Below the pieces are notes generated by a model. That model did no database searches. It worked only from the letters and a program-made list of their open reading frames with translations, and was not told the origin of the DNA. 45,561 bases of DNA, from the NCBI RefSeq assembly GCF_009905545.1, contig NZ_JAAALB010000046.1, positions 1-45,561 of the forward strand. Direction: 5' to 3'. This document shows positions 8,532 to 17,136 of this stretch, piece after piece. The position numbers were made by a program, and so were the translations under genes. The first letter of the stretch is position 1; the number at the start of each line of letters is the position of its first letter. Source of the stretch: Cellulophaga sp. BC115SP. Lineage in GTDB: Bacteria; Bacteroidota; Bacteroidia; Cytophagales; Spirosomataceae.

Positions 8532-8981
8532 ATGAAAATCATTACTTACACCCTAGTCCTGTTGGCGAGTATTGCCTTATTTAGTTCTTGCAACCACTTC
8601 TCCAAATGCGAAGGTTATGCTTGTGTCTCTCCTCCCCCAATTCCTAGGTTTTCTATTTTTAATGCTTCTGGAAAAAACATTACAGATTCTACTAGTTTTT
8701 ATATTCGAAGCGCTGGCGATGACACCAAGTATAAAGGTACTGTGGTAGCCACGCCTACAGCAGTTATTTACTGGGATATATTATTTACCAAAGCTGGCAA
8801 TGGTGTCAAAGATTTTGAGCTGTATATTAATGATACCAAGTTAGGAAACCTCCTCTATGAAACCTCGGTGGTAAAATCAGAATGCTGTTCTAATTCGGTG
8901 ATTAAAACCTTGAATTTCAATGGCAATTCTATATTGGCTTCTCAAAATCAATTTGGCGTTTACGAATTGAAATTAAAATGA
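8532..8981 (+). CDS. small predicted lipoprotein
   Basis: 149 residues with a lipoprotein signal: hydrophobic TYTLVLLASIALFSS followed by a cysteine at about residue 20, giving the lipobox LFSSC. The mature part has three more cysteines (CEGYAC and an ECCSN pair region) and a beta-rich composition. I do not recognise the family. It is divergent from the DUF6268 gene (133 bases between starts), so the two may share a control region. Location would be the periplasmic face of the inner or outer membrane. Confidence 0.6.
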   Translation: MKIITYTLVLLASIALFSSCNHFSKCEGYACVSPPPIPRFSIFNASGKNITDSTSFYIRSAGDDTKYKGTVVATPTAVIYWDILFTKAGNGVKDFELYINDTKLGNLLYETSVVKSECCSNSVIKTLNFNGNSILASQNQFGVYELKLK

Positions 8982-9158
8982 TTCAAAGATTTTTTTAGCT
9001 TTTCAAAAGAACTTTTTCGAATATTCAAAGGGATAAGAATAGGAAGTAATTCAAGCACTTATTTTTGTGTGATTGGGTAAACTTAACTTCAAATTTACCA
9101 CTGCTTGAAGCGATAATTTGGTTCAAGCCATCACAATTCATACTTATTTTTATCCCTT

Positions 9159-9974
9159 ATGAAATATAAAATGTTGGTATTGGACATGGACGACACTTTG
9201 TTGACCGATGACCACCGTATCTCAGAAAAGAATAAATCTGCCATAGCTCAAGCACAAGAAGCAGGCGTAAAAGTGGTTTTAGCCTCTGGTAGACCCACTC
9301 CTGCCATGTTGAGCTACGCCAAAGAACTAGGCTTGCATCAAAATAACTCTTATATCTTGGCTTACAATGGAGCCGTGATATTGGATATGACCACAGAAGA
9401 GGTACTTTTTGAACAAAGTATTAGCAAAGAAGATATCCATGCCTTGTATGATTTTAGCCAAGAAAACGGCGTGCATATCATTACGTATTTAGATGGAAAT
9501 ATTATTGCCTCCTCAGAATCGCCTTATATCGATATTGAAACCCATATTACTGGAATGCCTCTTATCAAAGTGGATGATTTTAAAAAGGCGGTAGACCGTG
9601 ATTCTGTAAAATGTATTATGCTTGATGAGCCAGAGCGTTTGGTTGAAGTGATGGCAAAACTCAAGGCGCAGGTAAATCACAAAAGTATTACTACGTCGAA
9701 ACCTTTCTTCTTAGAAATCATGCAATTGGGTATCGACAAAGCTGCGAGTTTGGATAGATTAGCTCAAAAATTAGGTATTTCATCCGACGAAATTATTGCT
9801 GTTGGGAATGCGAGCAACGACCTATCGATGATTCAATACGCTGGTTTGGGTGTTTGGGTCGACAATGTGGAAGATGCCCTACGTCATCATGCAGATGTCG
9901 TTGTTGCTTCGAATAATGAAGATGGTGTTGCCGAGGTAATTGAAAGATTTATTTTGGAAGAAACATTGGTGTAA
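9159..9974 (+). CDS. Cof-type HAD-IIB phosphatase
   Basis: 271 residues, the usual length for cytosolic Cof/YidA-like sugar-phosphate and nucleotide phosphatases. All HAD motifs are present: motif I DMDDTLL near residue 9 (nucleophile D and acid D), motif II ASGRP near 42-46, a lysine in KPFFLEIM plus GIDKAASL (motif III), and motif IV GNASNDLSMI, the GDxxND-like metal site with N for the first D. The type IIB cap fills the middle. Substrate cannot be inferred. It is a single-gene unit. Confidence 0.92.
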   Translation: MKYKMLVLDMDDTLLTDDHRISEKNKSAIAQAQEAGVKVVLASGRPTPAMLSYAKELGLHQNNSYILAYNGAVILDMTTEEVLFEQSISKEDIHALYDFSQENGVHIITYLDGNIIASSESPYIDIETHITGMPLIKVDDFKKAVDRDSVKCIMLDEPERLVEVMAKLKAQVNHKSITTSKPFFLEIMQLGIDKAASLDRLAQKLGISSDEIIAVGNASNDLSMIQYAGLGVWVDNVEDALRHHADVVVASNNEDGVAEVIERFILEETLV

Positions 9975-10005
9975 ATAAGATTTATTCTAACAAATGTTCA
10001 TCAAA

Positions 10006-10158
10006 AAAATGAGTCAGTCCGAGTTTTTAGGATTGGGATCATTCTCCAAGTTTTTATCAAATATGAGTCATCCCTAATTTAGTGATTTAGCGAGTGATTA
10101 TGTAAAAATTTGTATTCCACCTCTTAAGACGCAATCATTGCGTCTTAAGAGGTGGAAT
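10006..10158. repeat. composite repeat, module order C-A-B
   Basis: Three modules shared with 45270-45455. C is GAGTCAGTCCGAGTTTTTAG through CTCCAAGTTTTTATCAAA (10010-10056). A is TTTAGTGATTTAGCGAGTGA (about 10078-10099). B is a perfect palindrome at 10114-10158 with 22-base arms around one base (arm ATTCCACCTCTTAAGACGC). At 45 kb the order is A-B-C. Apart from these modules, 9975-10395 has no gene; TCACTCA/TGAGTGA-type short repeats continue to about 10380. Confidence 0.75.
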
Positions 10159-10395
10159 TCTGAAAAATAATATCGAAGCTGTTTAAACTTGGTTATTTTG
10201 AGGAAAAAAAGATGCTTGTATTAAGGCTTAACAGGTATTCAGTGTTACAATTTAACTAGATGTCCAGCTATTGACTGAAGATTCCTATTAGTGGATGAAT
10301 TTATTCACTCGTGACAAAAAGATAAAATACAATTTTTATAATAATCACTCATTCACTCAATCTCAATTCACTCAATTAGGAATGCCCCATGCTTC

Positions 10396-12525
10396 CTATG
10401 GCATTTTTTTGAAGCCTTCCCATTTCACCTTCCATTGTCCGTTAGTAGGAAATGAGGTTTTACCTGTGGGTAAATCGTCTCTGCTACACATCATGGCTAT
10501 CGTGGCTAGCAAACCGCCATTTCCTGGCAAATACAAGCGCAAACGTTCGTCTTGAAAGTTGTGACCATTTGGCAAATAGGTATTGGTTCTGATATTCATC
10601 ATCAAGCCATCAACCGCTTTTTCTGGACGTCCTAGTCGTGCGGCAGTCATAGCGACCATCGGAAAATCCCAGCCCCATGTATCATGCCATTGCCATACAT
10701 CCCAAACCTTGTCGAAAGTTCGTTGCATCGTTGACATATCGACCATTGGTGTTGGTGGAAGCATACCCAAAGCTCCCAAAACTGATGGGTGGTCTGTCAA
10801 AAACTTGGGATTAGTATAAGAATCCTGAGCCGATTCTGTAGCTAGATATACACCATCTTTTACTGGCAGTTTTGATAAATTTTGAAGGATTTTATCATAC
10901 TTTTCATTAGGTTTCAAGCCCATGGCTTTGCGCCAATCTTGCGCAACTTTCAATGCCCAATGCCAATACACTAATTCGTAGGTAGGATTGAAAGTTTCTT
11001 CTGGATTAAATCGTTCTTGCGCTGGAATAAGCCCTTTGCCAAGGATATAGCGCTTGTTTTCTTCATCCCAATGCGGGTAAGATGCCATGAAATCTGCGGT
11101 GGCAAATACCAACTTACTGTATTTTTGCAAGGTAGCCTTGGTTGGTTTTTGACGACGAACCAGCTCTGCAAAATAGATAAAATGAGGTTGTTGCCAAATC
11201 AAAAATGCTCCTACAGAAGAGGGTGATTCTTCCCCTGCTGGATCAGTCATTTTTTGCCATCTTGCACCTTCGTAGCCCTGTCGTTTGGCTATGCCAACGG
11301 CATTAGGATATACTTTTGCATACCAATCCAAGCTTTTTTCTAGTAAATCAACTCTTCCCCATAAGGCAAAATGTATTCCGTGCCACCAGTGCATTTCGAG
11401 GTGAGGTTTTCCATACCATGAGTTATACGTCAAACCTGTTTCTTGAGGAGGCTGTTCGTTGGCACATTGTATTTTTGTGAGATACTGAGAAAGTACAATT
11501 CTTCTTTCCAATTCTTTTGCACGGACATCTGTACTTCCTTCAAAGTCAATGGCGCCACCACTGTTCCAGAAGTTTTTCCAAGCTAACAAATTACGTTGAT
11601 TGATTGCTGAAAAGTTGCTTGTAGTTACAGGATTTTTTTCTGAAAAATTAGCCGAAAATTCCCACGAACCATCTTCAATTTTTGGTGTCAGAATAAACTC
11701 ATGAGTCTTATTTTGGATGATAGTACCCTTTTTACTCCAGTCAAATCTAACGAAATATTGGTCTGCATCTAACTGATGCTTGATAATCGCTGATTGAGTT
11801 TGAGAAGAAACAATGGCAGACTGATGCTGGTCTGGATTTTTGTAGTTAGTGCCGCTATCCAAAAATTGATTACTTGGAAATGGAAATTTCAAGAAAACCT
11901 GAATTTGCCCTGTTTTCAATAAATTTGATTGAATATTTACTGAAACAACATCTTGATTAGGGTCGCAAATAGTCACTACCGTTACGGGCTGACTTTCCAA
12001 AGAAAAACGACTGGTGATTTGTCCTGTGTATGGATTTAATTGCTGGTTTTGAACGACAATATCCGTGATTTGGGCAGTACTGCCGTCTTTTTTCTTGAAA
12101 ATAAATCCAAGATTTCCAAGTTGTAAGCGATGTGGATTTTCTCTATAATAATCGATAGCTTCTTTACTTTTAGCATTTTTTGCACCTTGCACGCTATAAG
12201 TAACCTTTCGTCCATTGAGATTATATTCCTTTAATGTTTCCTCAAATTTGACATTTTCTTTATTTGGAAAAGAATGCCAACCCCAAACAGATTGCGTCCC
12301 GAGCGGTACACCGTTGGTATAATAATTGGGAAAACTCTGAAGACCTGTAGCGTCGACAGTAAAGGCAAATCGACCATTTCCGACTGATAGTGAGGCTAAT
12401 GTGTCAAATGAAGCAACAGAAACCGTGTGTCGTTCGACAACAGCTTTGCGATTGATTTTCTGTGCATAAGAAGAGAGGTAAGTCATTCCTAGTAAACCTA
12501 GGAGTAATAATTGTTTTTTCATCAT
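10396..12525 (-). CDS. secreted six-hairpin-type glycoside hydrolase
   Basis: 709 residues with a Sec signal peptide (KKQLLLLGLLGMTYLSSYAQ). The N-terminal half is beta-rich and starts with a glycosidase-like SVGNGRFAFTVDATGLQSF. The second half has helix-rich blocks typical of (alpha/alpha)6 barrels, such as HLEMHWWHGIHFALWGRVDL, SPSSVGAFLIWQQPH and HDTWGWDFPMVAMTAARLG near 614-632, then a C-terminal GHNFQDERLRLYLPGNGG. The layout resembles GH65/GH95-type families, but I cannot place it in one. It would act in the periplasm or outside the cell on an oligosaccharide. It is separated from the MFS gene behind it by a long inverted repeat and may belong functionally to the carbohydrate genes further right. 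Confidence 0.65.
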   Translation of the reverse strand: MMKKQLLLLGLLGMTYLSSYAQKINRKAVVERHTVSVASFDTLASLSVGNGRFAFTVDATGLQSFPNYYTNGVPLGTQSVWGWHSFPNKENVKFEETLKEYNLNGRKVTYSVQGAKNAKSKEAIDYYRENPHRLQLGNLGFIFKKKDGSTAQITDIVVQNQQLNPYTGQITSRFSLESQPVTVVTICDPNQDVVSVNIQSNLLKTGQIQVFLKFPFPSNQFLDSGTNYKNPDQHQSAIVSSQTQSAIIKHQLDADQYFVRFDWSKKGTIIQNKTHEFILTPKIEDGSWEFSANFSEKNPVTTSNFSAINQRNLLAWKNFWNSGGAIDFEGSTDVRAKELERRIVLSQYLTKIQCANEQPPQETGLTYNSWYGKPHLEMHWWHGIHFALWGRVDLLEKSLDWYAKVYPNAVGIAKRQGYEGARWQKMTDPAGEESPSSVGAFLIWQQPHFIYFAELVRRQKPTKATLQKYSKLVFATADFMASYPHWDEENKRYILGKGLIPAQERFNPEETFNPTYELVYWHWALKVAQDWRKAMGLKPNEKYDKILQNLSKLPVKDGVYLATESAQDSYTNPKFLTDHPSVLGALGMLPPTPMVDMSTMQRTFDKVWDVWQWHDTWGWDFPMVAMTAARLGRPEKAVDGLMMNIRTNTYLPNGHNFQDERLRLYLPGNGGLLATIAMMCSRDDLPTGKTSFPTNGQWKVKWEGFKKMP

Positions 12526-12580
12526 CCTTCAATATTAGATCTAGTTTTTCTCAAAAGAGCGTTTTACTAGATTTATACTG

Positions 12581-12682
12581 AAAGAGGGGTTAGGGGTGAG
12601 GGGGAGTTAAAAGATAATCTTAATAGAAAATATCGCCGAATGCCAATAGCTGATAGCCTAAACCCTAACCCCTGACCCCTCA
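12581..12682. repeat. long G/C-rich inverted repeat between genes
   Basis: GAGGGGTTAGGGGTGAGGG near 12584 pairs with CCCTAACCCCTGACCCCTC near 12663, matching 17 of 19 with about 60 bases between. It lies between the end of the MFS gene and the start of the glycosidase, both minus-strand, so it could end the TetR-MFS transcript. No T-run follows. Confidence 0.55.
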
Positions 12683-12686
12683 TAAC

Positions 12687-13910
12687 CTATTTCGCTTCCT
12701 TATTTTTGACAAAATTATCAACCCATTTCATCAAAATAACAGAAATAATCATACTTGCGATTACGGTATATCCCAACCAATCATAGCGTTCTAAATGCCC
12801 ATCTGGAGCTTTTACAACAATTGCACCTGCCAACAAGGAAGCCAAGCCACCCGAAATTTGCTGAATAGATGAGTTAACACTCATAAAAGCGCCCCTATCT
12901 TCAAGGTTTGGCACCGAAGTCATTAAGGCAGAAGCCGAAATCATACGAGAAGAAATCCCTGCGAACATAATCACATTGATAACCATAATGATTTGTAGGG
13001 GAGTTGTTCCAAGATTACAGAAAATACCCACTAATAATGAGCTGATTAATGAGCCAATGACAAACATATTGTATTTGCCAAAACGGTCGCTTAACTTACC
13101 AATCATTGGGCCGAAAAATAGTGCTGCAACGCCAGTAACTGCATATAATACAGGGAGTTGTTCGAGCGTAAGTCCTAGGTTTTTTGTGCTAAATGCACTA
13201 CCAAATGGCATTAACATAAAGCCGCCTGTCGCTAGTAAAACGGTACTTGAAAAGGCTCTTAAATAATTAGGTTTTGATACCGTATGGAATAGGTGTACAA
13301 AAGGGTTGCCATCTTTTTGATAAGCTAAATGTTGTGTTAGAGGCTGCATTTTTAGCAAAATAATAATACCAACTAGAACGCCTACCATCACAATCATCCA
13401 AAAAGGAGCATGCCAATCAAACATATTAGCAAGTTGCAATCCAATAGGCAAACCTAATACCTGACTCGCCGCAAATGACATTTGCACAAATCCCATAACA
13501 CGCCCACGAACTTCAGGTTTGAAAATATCAGAGATAACGGCAACCGATACGGAGCCAATTACACCGCCAAAAATACCTGTAAAAATACGAGCAGTCATCA
13601 ATAACTCATACGTTGGAGCCATCGCACAAAAGGCAGTACCAATTAAAAAGCCAACGTAGAAAAATAAAAGAAACTTTTTACGGTCAAACTTATCGGCAAA
13701 ACCCGCTGCTAACAACCCTGAAGCACCAGCGCTAAAGGCATAGGCCGAAACCACCAAACCAAATTGTTGAGGAGTAATATGAAGTTCTGGCATGAGGATA
13801 GCACCTAAAGGAGATAATACCATAAAGTCCAGAACGACAGTGAATTGAATAAAAGATAAAACCGCTATCATAAATTTTTGATAGGGTGTAAAGATTTGTG
13901 TTTGTTCCAT
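12687..13910 (-). CDS. MFS transporter, drug-efflux-like
   Basis: 407 residues with about 12 hydrophobic segments. Loop 2-3 carries the MFS signature GFADKFDRKKF and the central loop a second copy (GKLSDRFGKYNM). TM1 has the aspartate-containing VVLDFMVLSPLGAIL typical of proton-driven DHA-type efflux and arabinose-efflux-like permeases. It is inner-membrane. It follows the TetR gene by 29 bases on the same strand, so the two form an operon in which the repressor probably controls its own pump. Substrate unknown. Confidence 0.88.
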   Translation of the reverse strand: MEQTQIFTPYQKFMIAVLSFIQFTVVLDFMVLSPLGAILMPELHITPQQFGLVVSAYAFSAGASGLLAAGFADKFDRKKFLLFFYVGFLIGTAFCAMAPTYELLMTARIFTGIFGGVIGSVSVAVISDIFKPEVRGRVMGFVQMSFAASQVLGLPIGLQLANMFDWHAPFWMIVMVGVLVGIIILLKMQPLTQHLAYQKDGNPFVHLFHTVSKPNYLRAFSSTVLLATGGFMLMPFGSAFSTKNLGLTLEQLPVLYAVTGVAALFFGPMIGKLSDRFGKYNMFVIGSLISSLLVGIFCNLGTTPLQIIMVINVIMFAGISSRMISASALMTSVPNLEDRGAFMSVNSSIQQISGGLASLLAGAIVVKAPDGHLERYDWLGYTVIASMIISVILMKWVDNFVKNKEAK

Positions 13911-13939
13911 GGAGATAGATAATTTTATAAAGAGAAATA

Positions 13940-14530
13940 TTAGGGTTTAAGAGATTTGATGACTTGATTAAAAGTCATTCGCATGATTTCCTCCGTAAGC
14001 ACGAATGGTTCGCCTGCCATATTATGACCATCTTGGGCAAAATGAATTAATTGATAGAGAGGAGCAAATGCCAATGTCCAGAAAACTTCTTTGGGTAAAG
14101 GGATTAATTCACCTTTTTCAATAGCTCTTTTCAAGAATTTGGTCATATTGTTTCTAAATTCTTGAAAGTACTCATCCCCAAGTTTTTTCTTGTAAGGTGA
14201 GTTTCTGAATTGCTCGATAAACGCGGCAGCTATTGGATTTTCAAGTACATATTTCGCACGATTTTTCCATTGCATCCATAGACCATCCTCAAAACTTGCT
14301 TCGTAATCAAATCCTTCAAAAGTAACCACATGAATCTTTAGACCGACTTCAATACCTAATTGTACAATTAGATCTTCCTTATTTTGGAAATAGATATACA
14401 ATGTAGCGGGAGAGACATTGGCAGCCTTGGCAAGTTTGTGCATACTAAAACCATTAAAGCCTTCTTCAACCAATAGCTCAAGGGCTTTTGTTCTGACCAA
14501 TTGTTCTTTTTGTTCATCTCTTAATCTCAT
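13940..14530 (-). CDS. TetR/AcrR-family regulator
   Basis: From the ATG at 14530 the protein has 196 residues and begins MRLRDEQKEQLVRTKALELL, the usual TetR N-terminus. The longer frame from 14578 adds 16 unlikely residues and would run through the operator. The helix-turn-helix is KLAKAANVSPATLYIYFQNKE near residues 29-49. The C-terminal domain would bind a ligand and dimerise. It is the first gene of a two-gene unit with the MFS pump and is divergent from the AraC gene. A palindrome just upstream of its start fits autorepression. Confidence 0.9.
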   Translation of the reverse strand: MRLRDEQKEQLVRTKALELLVEEGFNGFSMHKLAKAANVSPATLYIYFQNKEDLIVQLGIEVGLKIHVVTFEGFDYEASFEDGLWMQWKNRAKYVLENPIAAAFIEQFRNSPYKKKLGDEYFQEFRNNMTKFLKRAIEKGELIPLPKEVFWTLAFAPLYQLIHFAQDGHNMAGEPFVLTEEIMRMTFNQVIKSLKP

Positions 14531-14540
14531 AGTACAAATA

Positions 14541-14562
14541 TAAATGAACATTTGTTTATTTA
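14541..14562. promoter_or_regulatory. probable TetR operator
   Basis: TAAATGAACA-TT-TGTTTATTTA: two 10-base half sites with one mismatch, 11 bases upstream of the tetR start. On the minus strand its edge touches TATATTTG (14542-14535), an exact TAnnTTTG-type -7 element, so binding would block tetR-MFS transcription. Inferred from position and symmetry. Confidence 0.5.
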
Positions 14563-14711
14563 TAAATTTAAATGACAAATTTTCATATACATCCTAACAT
14601 CAGCTTCAAATTGCTCCCTTATTTTGATTAAAACCATTCCGTTCTAATAGATTTTTGTATTTTTCCTGCTCATTTTCATTTTATCGTAAATTCCTATTTA
14701 AATACATTTCT

Positions 14712-15803
14712 ATGATTCATTCTTTGGTTGCTGGATGCTTTACTATATTGGCGTTTATAGTTCTTATAAATCCTCCTGCACACAATACAAAAGCAAAATA
14801 TTGGTTTAGCGGATTTCTGCTATGTGTGGGTTTAGGCTTGGCAGAAAGAGATTTGTACCAACAAAATCCTGATTTTGTCGTTGTAAGTGAATGTAGTCGT
14901 TTCTTAATTGCCCCTTTTTTATACTTTAGCATTGTTTATTTCACCAAACCGAAATTCGTGTTTTCAATTTATAGTTCCCTTCATTTTATTCCATTTGTCA
15001 TCTTTAGTTTTTTTGCCATTGTCTTTTTGATTCAACATGAATATCCTCTTAGTTTGCCTAAGCCAATAAGTAGATACTTTGGTCTTTTTCTATCACTTTC
15101 TCTAAAGCTTCAGATTTTAATTTATTGGGTTTATTCCTTCTTGTTATTAAAAAAACATAGAAAAAATGTTCAGTTGTTTTCTACTGAAACGAACCAAGTA
15201 AATCTCAATTGGCTAATGAATTTGTTGTATATAATTTTAGTCATTATTGTGATAGCTATATTAAGTGTAGGATTTAGCCATTTGCTCATATTTCCTTATC
15301 TACCAATCATTTACTGTTTATGCTCAGGATTTATCGCTTACTATATTATTCCTCAGAAAGAAATCTATCCATTTCCAGAAACGGTTAAAACCGAAATTCA
15401 AGAAATTATTGAAGTTACATCGTCCAAAAAAAGCCCGATAGCCCGTTTAAGTGAAGCTGAAATGGCATTTTTGAAAACGAAGTTGGAGTTAATAATGGAG
15501 CAAGATAAACCGTATCTCCAAAGTGATATTAACTTATTCCAACTAGCCGAATACCTTAATATTTCTACCCATGACCTATCTTTTTTACTCAATACAGGGT
15601 TATCCATCAATTTCAATGATTATATCAATAATTATAGAATCAATGAAGCTAAAAGGCTTTTGAAATCTCCTAAACATACCCATTTAAGTATTGAAGGTAT
15701 TGGCTATGAATCGGGATTTAGTTCGAAATCATCGTTTTTTACTAGCTTCAAAAAGATTGTTGGGTTATCTCCTTTAGCATTCAAGAAAGTTGATATGCCA
15801 TAA
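14712..15803 (+). CDS. AraC-family regulator with membrane N-terminus
   Basis: 363 residues from the ATG at 14712; the longer frame from 14655 adds an improbable leader. The first about 225 residues form some seven hydrophobic segments (MIHSLVAGCFTILAFIVLI onward), a sensor layout common in Bacteroidota AraC proteins. The C-terminal 100 residues are the DNA-binding domain: the first helix-turn-helix is LFQLAEYLNISTHDLSFLLN, then NFNDYINNYRINEAKRLL, then the second helix-turn-helix IEGIGYESGFSSKSSFFTSF and the closing KIVGLSPLAF. It may regulate the membrane protein gene 88 bases downstream or the divergent TetR-MFS unit. Confidence 0.9.
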   Translation: MIHSLVAGCFTILAFIVLINPPAHNTKAKYWFSGFLLCVGLGLAERDLYQQNPDFVVVSECSRFLIAPFLYFSIVYFTKPKFVFSIYSSLHFIPFVIFSFFAIVFLIQHEYPLSLPKPISRYFGLFLSLSLKLQILIYWVYSFLLLKKHRKNVQLFSTETNQVNLNWLMNLLYIILVIIVIAILSVGFSHLLIFPYLPIIYCLCSGFIAYYIIPQKEIYPFPETVKTEIQEIIEVTSSKKSPIARLSEAEMAFLKTKLELIMEQDKPYLQSDINLFQLAEYLNISTHDLSFLLNTGLSINFNDYINNYRINEAKRLLKSPKHTHLSIEGIGYESGFSSKSSFFTSFKKIVGLSPLAFKKVDMP

Positions 15804-15891
15804 AAGTTTGATTTTTTGGTTCAAATGGATAATTCTGAACTCTGAGTTGAGGTGTTGTCGATAGTTTTGACAAACTAAACTTTTAAAGAAT

Positions 15892-16935
15892 ATGCATTTT
15901 ATCCAAAAAATCATGCTATCTATTATTTCAGGATTGGTAGTAGCAAAAGTATTAAGTCGAATCGGACTAGCTTGTTTTAAATTTGTCCCATCTTCCATTA
16001 TCATTTCTATAAGCATTATTTTTCTACTTTTTTATGTATTTTATTTCATTAGAAAGGCTAAAAAAGAGTTGGACTTCGGTAAGCTTTATAAGCTCCAACT
16101 CGCTATGCTGTGTGGTGCCGTTGCCTTTGACTTGATTACTTTTGGTTGGCAAAAAATTTATCATCTACAATTTATTGTTCCTTTGGGTATGCTAGACTTG
16201 CCCTTTACAGAAATCGATGATGTTTCATTGATGTGGGCATTTTTTGGACATTCATATCCCTTCACCGTTACGATTGGTCTTCTCCAAATGCTGGGCTCGT
16301 TTTTACTACTTTTTTCCAAAACCAGACTTCTCGGTGTTTTTATGCTGTTACCCATTCTTGTGACTATTTTAAATATTGACATTTTCTATCATCTAGACAT
16401 GGGTGTAATTCTTCATGCCCTCATATTAATTATAGCATTGCTTTATTTGGGTTTTCAAGATTTTGAACAGCTACAAAATTTCTTTTTTAATCAAAAATTG
16501 AAAACATCTGATTTGCTAGAACTAAGACAGACTATCAAGACAGGGATTCGTGTGGGAATCCTATTTTTACCTTTGGTCTTCGTTTTATTGAGATTACCCA
16601 TCGATAAAAATCCACAGTTGACTGGGAAATATCAAGTGCAAAAAATCAAAATGAATGATGTGAATACAACAGCAAAATCACCTTATGATAGCACTTTAAC
16701 AAGAGTATATTTTGACATAGGAAATGATATTGTATTTGATTTTAATACAACAGAAAGAAGATATATAGGAACTTATCAATTGAAAAATAATCAGATAGAA
16801 GCCAAATGGCATTATCCTAGCAAGGACTTACCAATATTTAGAGGTAAAATTAGCTTAGCAAGTAATCAAATTCTACTGGTAGGAAAAATGGGAAAAGATT
16901 CATTAGAAATACACTTAAAACCTTTTAAACCTTAG
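15892..16935 (+). CDS. polytopic membrane protein, weakly DoxX-like
   Basis: 347 residues. Six or seven hydrophobic segments lie in the first 240 residues, followed by a soluble C-terminal part of about 110 residues rich in beta-type sequence (GKYQVQKIKMNDVN, RVYFDIGNDIVFDF). The segment FGHSYPFTVTIGLLQMLGSF followed by LLLFSKTRLLGVFMLLP resembles DoxX-like quinone-oxidoreductase-related membrane proteins, but the match is loose. The C-terminal part looks like a small lipocalin-like or stress-response barrel. It follows the AraC gene closely and may be its target. Confidence 0.55.
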   Translation: MHFIQKIMLSIISGLVVAKVLSRIGLACFKFVPSSIIISISIIFLLFYVFYFIRKAKKELDFGKLYKLQLAMLCGAVAFDLITFGWQKIYHLQFIVPLGMLDLPFTEIDDVSLMWAFFGHSYPFTVTIGLLQMLGSFLLLFSKTRLLGVFMLLPILVTILNIDIFYHLDMGVILHALILIIALLYLGFQDFEQLQNFFFNQKLKTSDLLELRQTIKTGIRVGILFLPLVFVLLRLPIDKNPQLTGKYQVQKIKMNDVNTTAKSPYDSTLTRVYFDIGNDIVFDFNTTERRYIGTYQLKNNQIEAKWHYPSKDLPIFRGKISLASNQILLVGKMGKDSLEIHLKPFKP

Positions 16936-16959
16936 GTGCATACTCCAGTTAGCATTTAA

Positions 16960-17011
16960 AAGCCCCCAAAACGTTGTTGAAAATCCATTTTCAACAATGT
17001 TTTGGGGGCTT
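16960..17011. terminator. strong hairpin after the membrane-protein gene
   Basis: Two 25-base arms (AAGCCCCCAAAAC... and its complement) with one mismatch and a two-base centre, 25 bases after the stop. The stem contains C5/G5. It is expected to end the AraC-membrane-protein transcript, although the T-run is short on both strands. Confidence 0.65.
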
Positions 17012-17136
17012 CATGAATAATTTTGCCCTCCGCTTCTTACAATTTTTCCCTTTCATATTAATATTTCGAGTAAAAAATTACGGCTTGCTGGCTTTCATGA
17101 TTAAAATCTCCCAAACATAATAATCCTATTTTAATC

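Noticed and set aside
10381-10405. terminator of the minus-strand glycosidase
   Set aside because: AATGCC/GGCATT is short, overlaps the coding end, and its T-run lies on the wrong strand for that gene.
12584-12605. G-quadruplex
   Set aside because: Only three runs of four or more G; a fourth run is missing, and the inverted partner makes a simple hairpin more likely.
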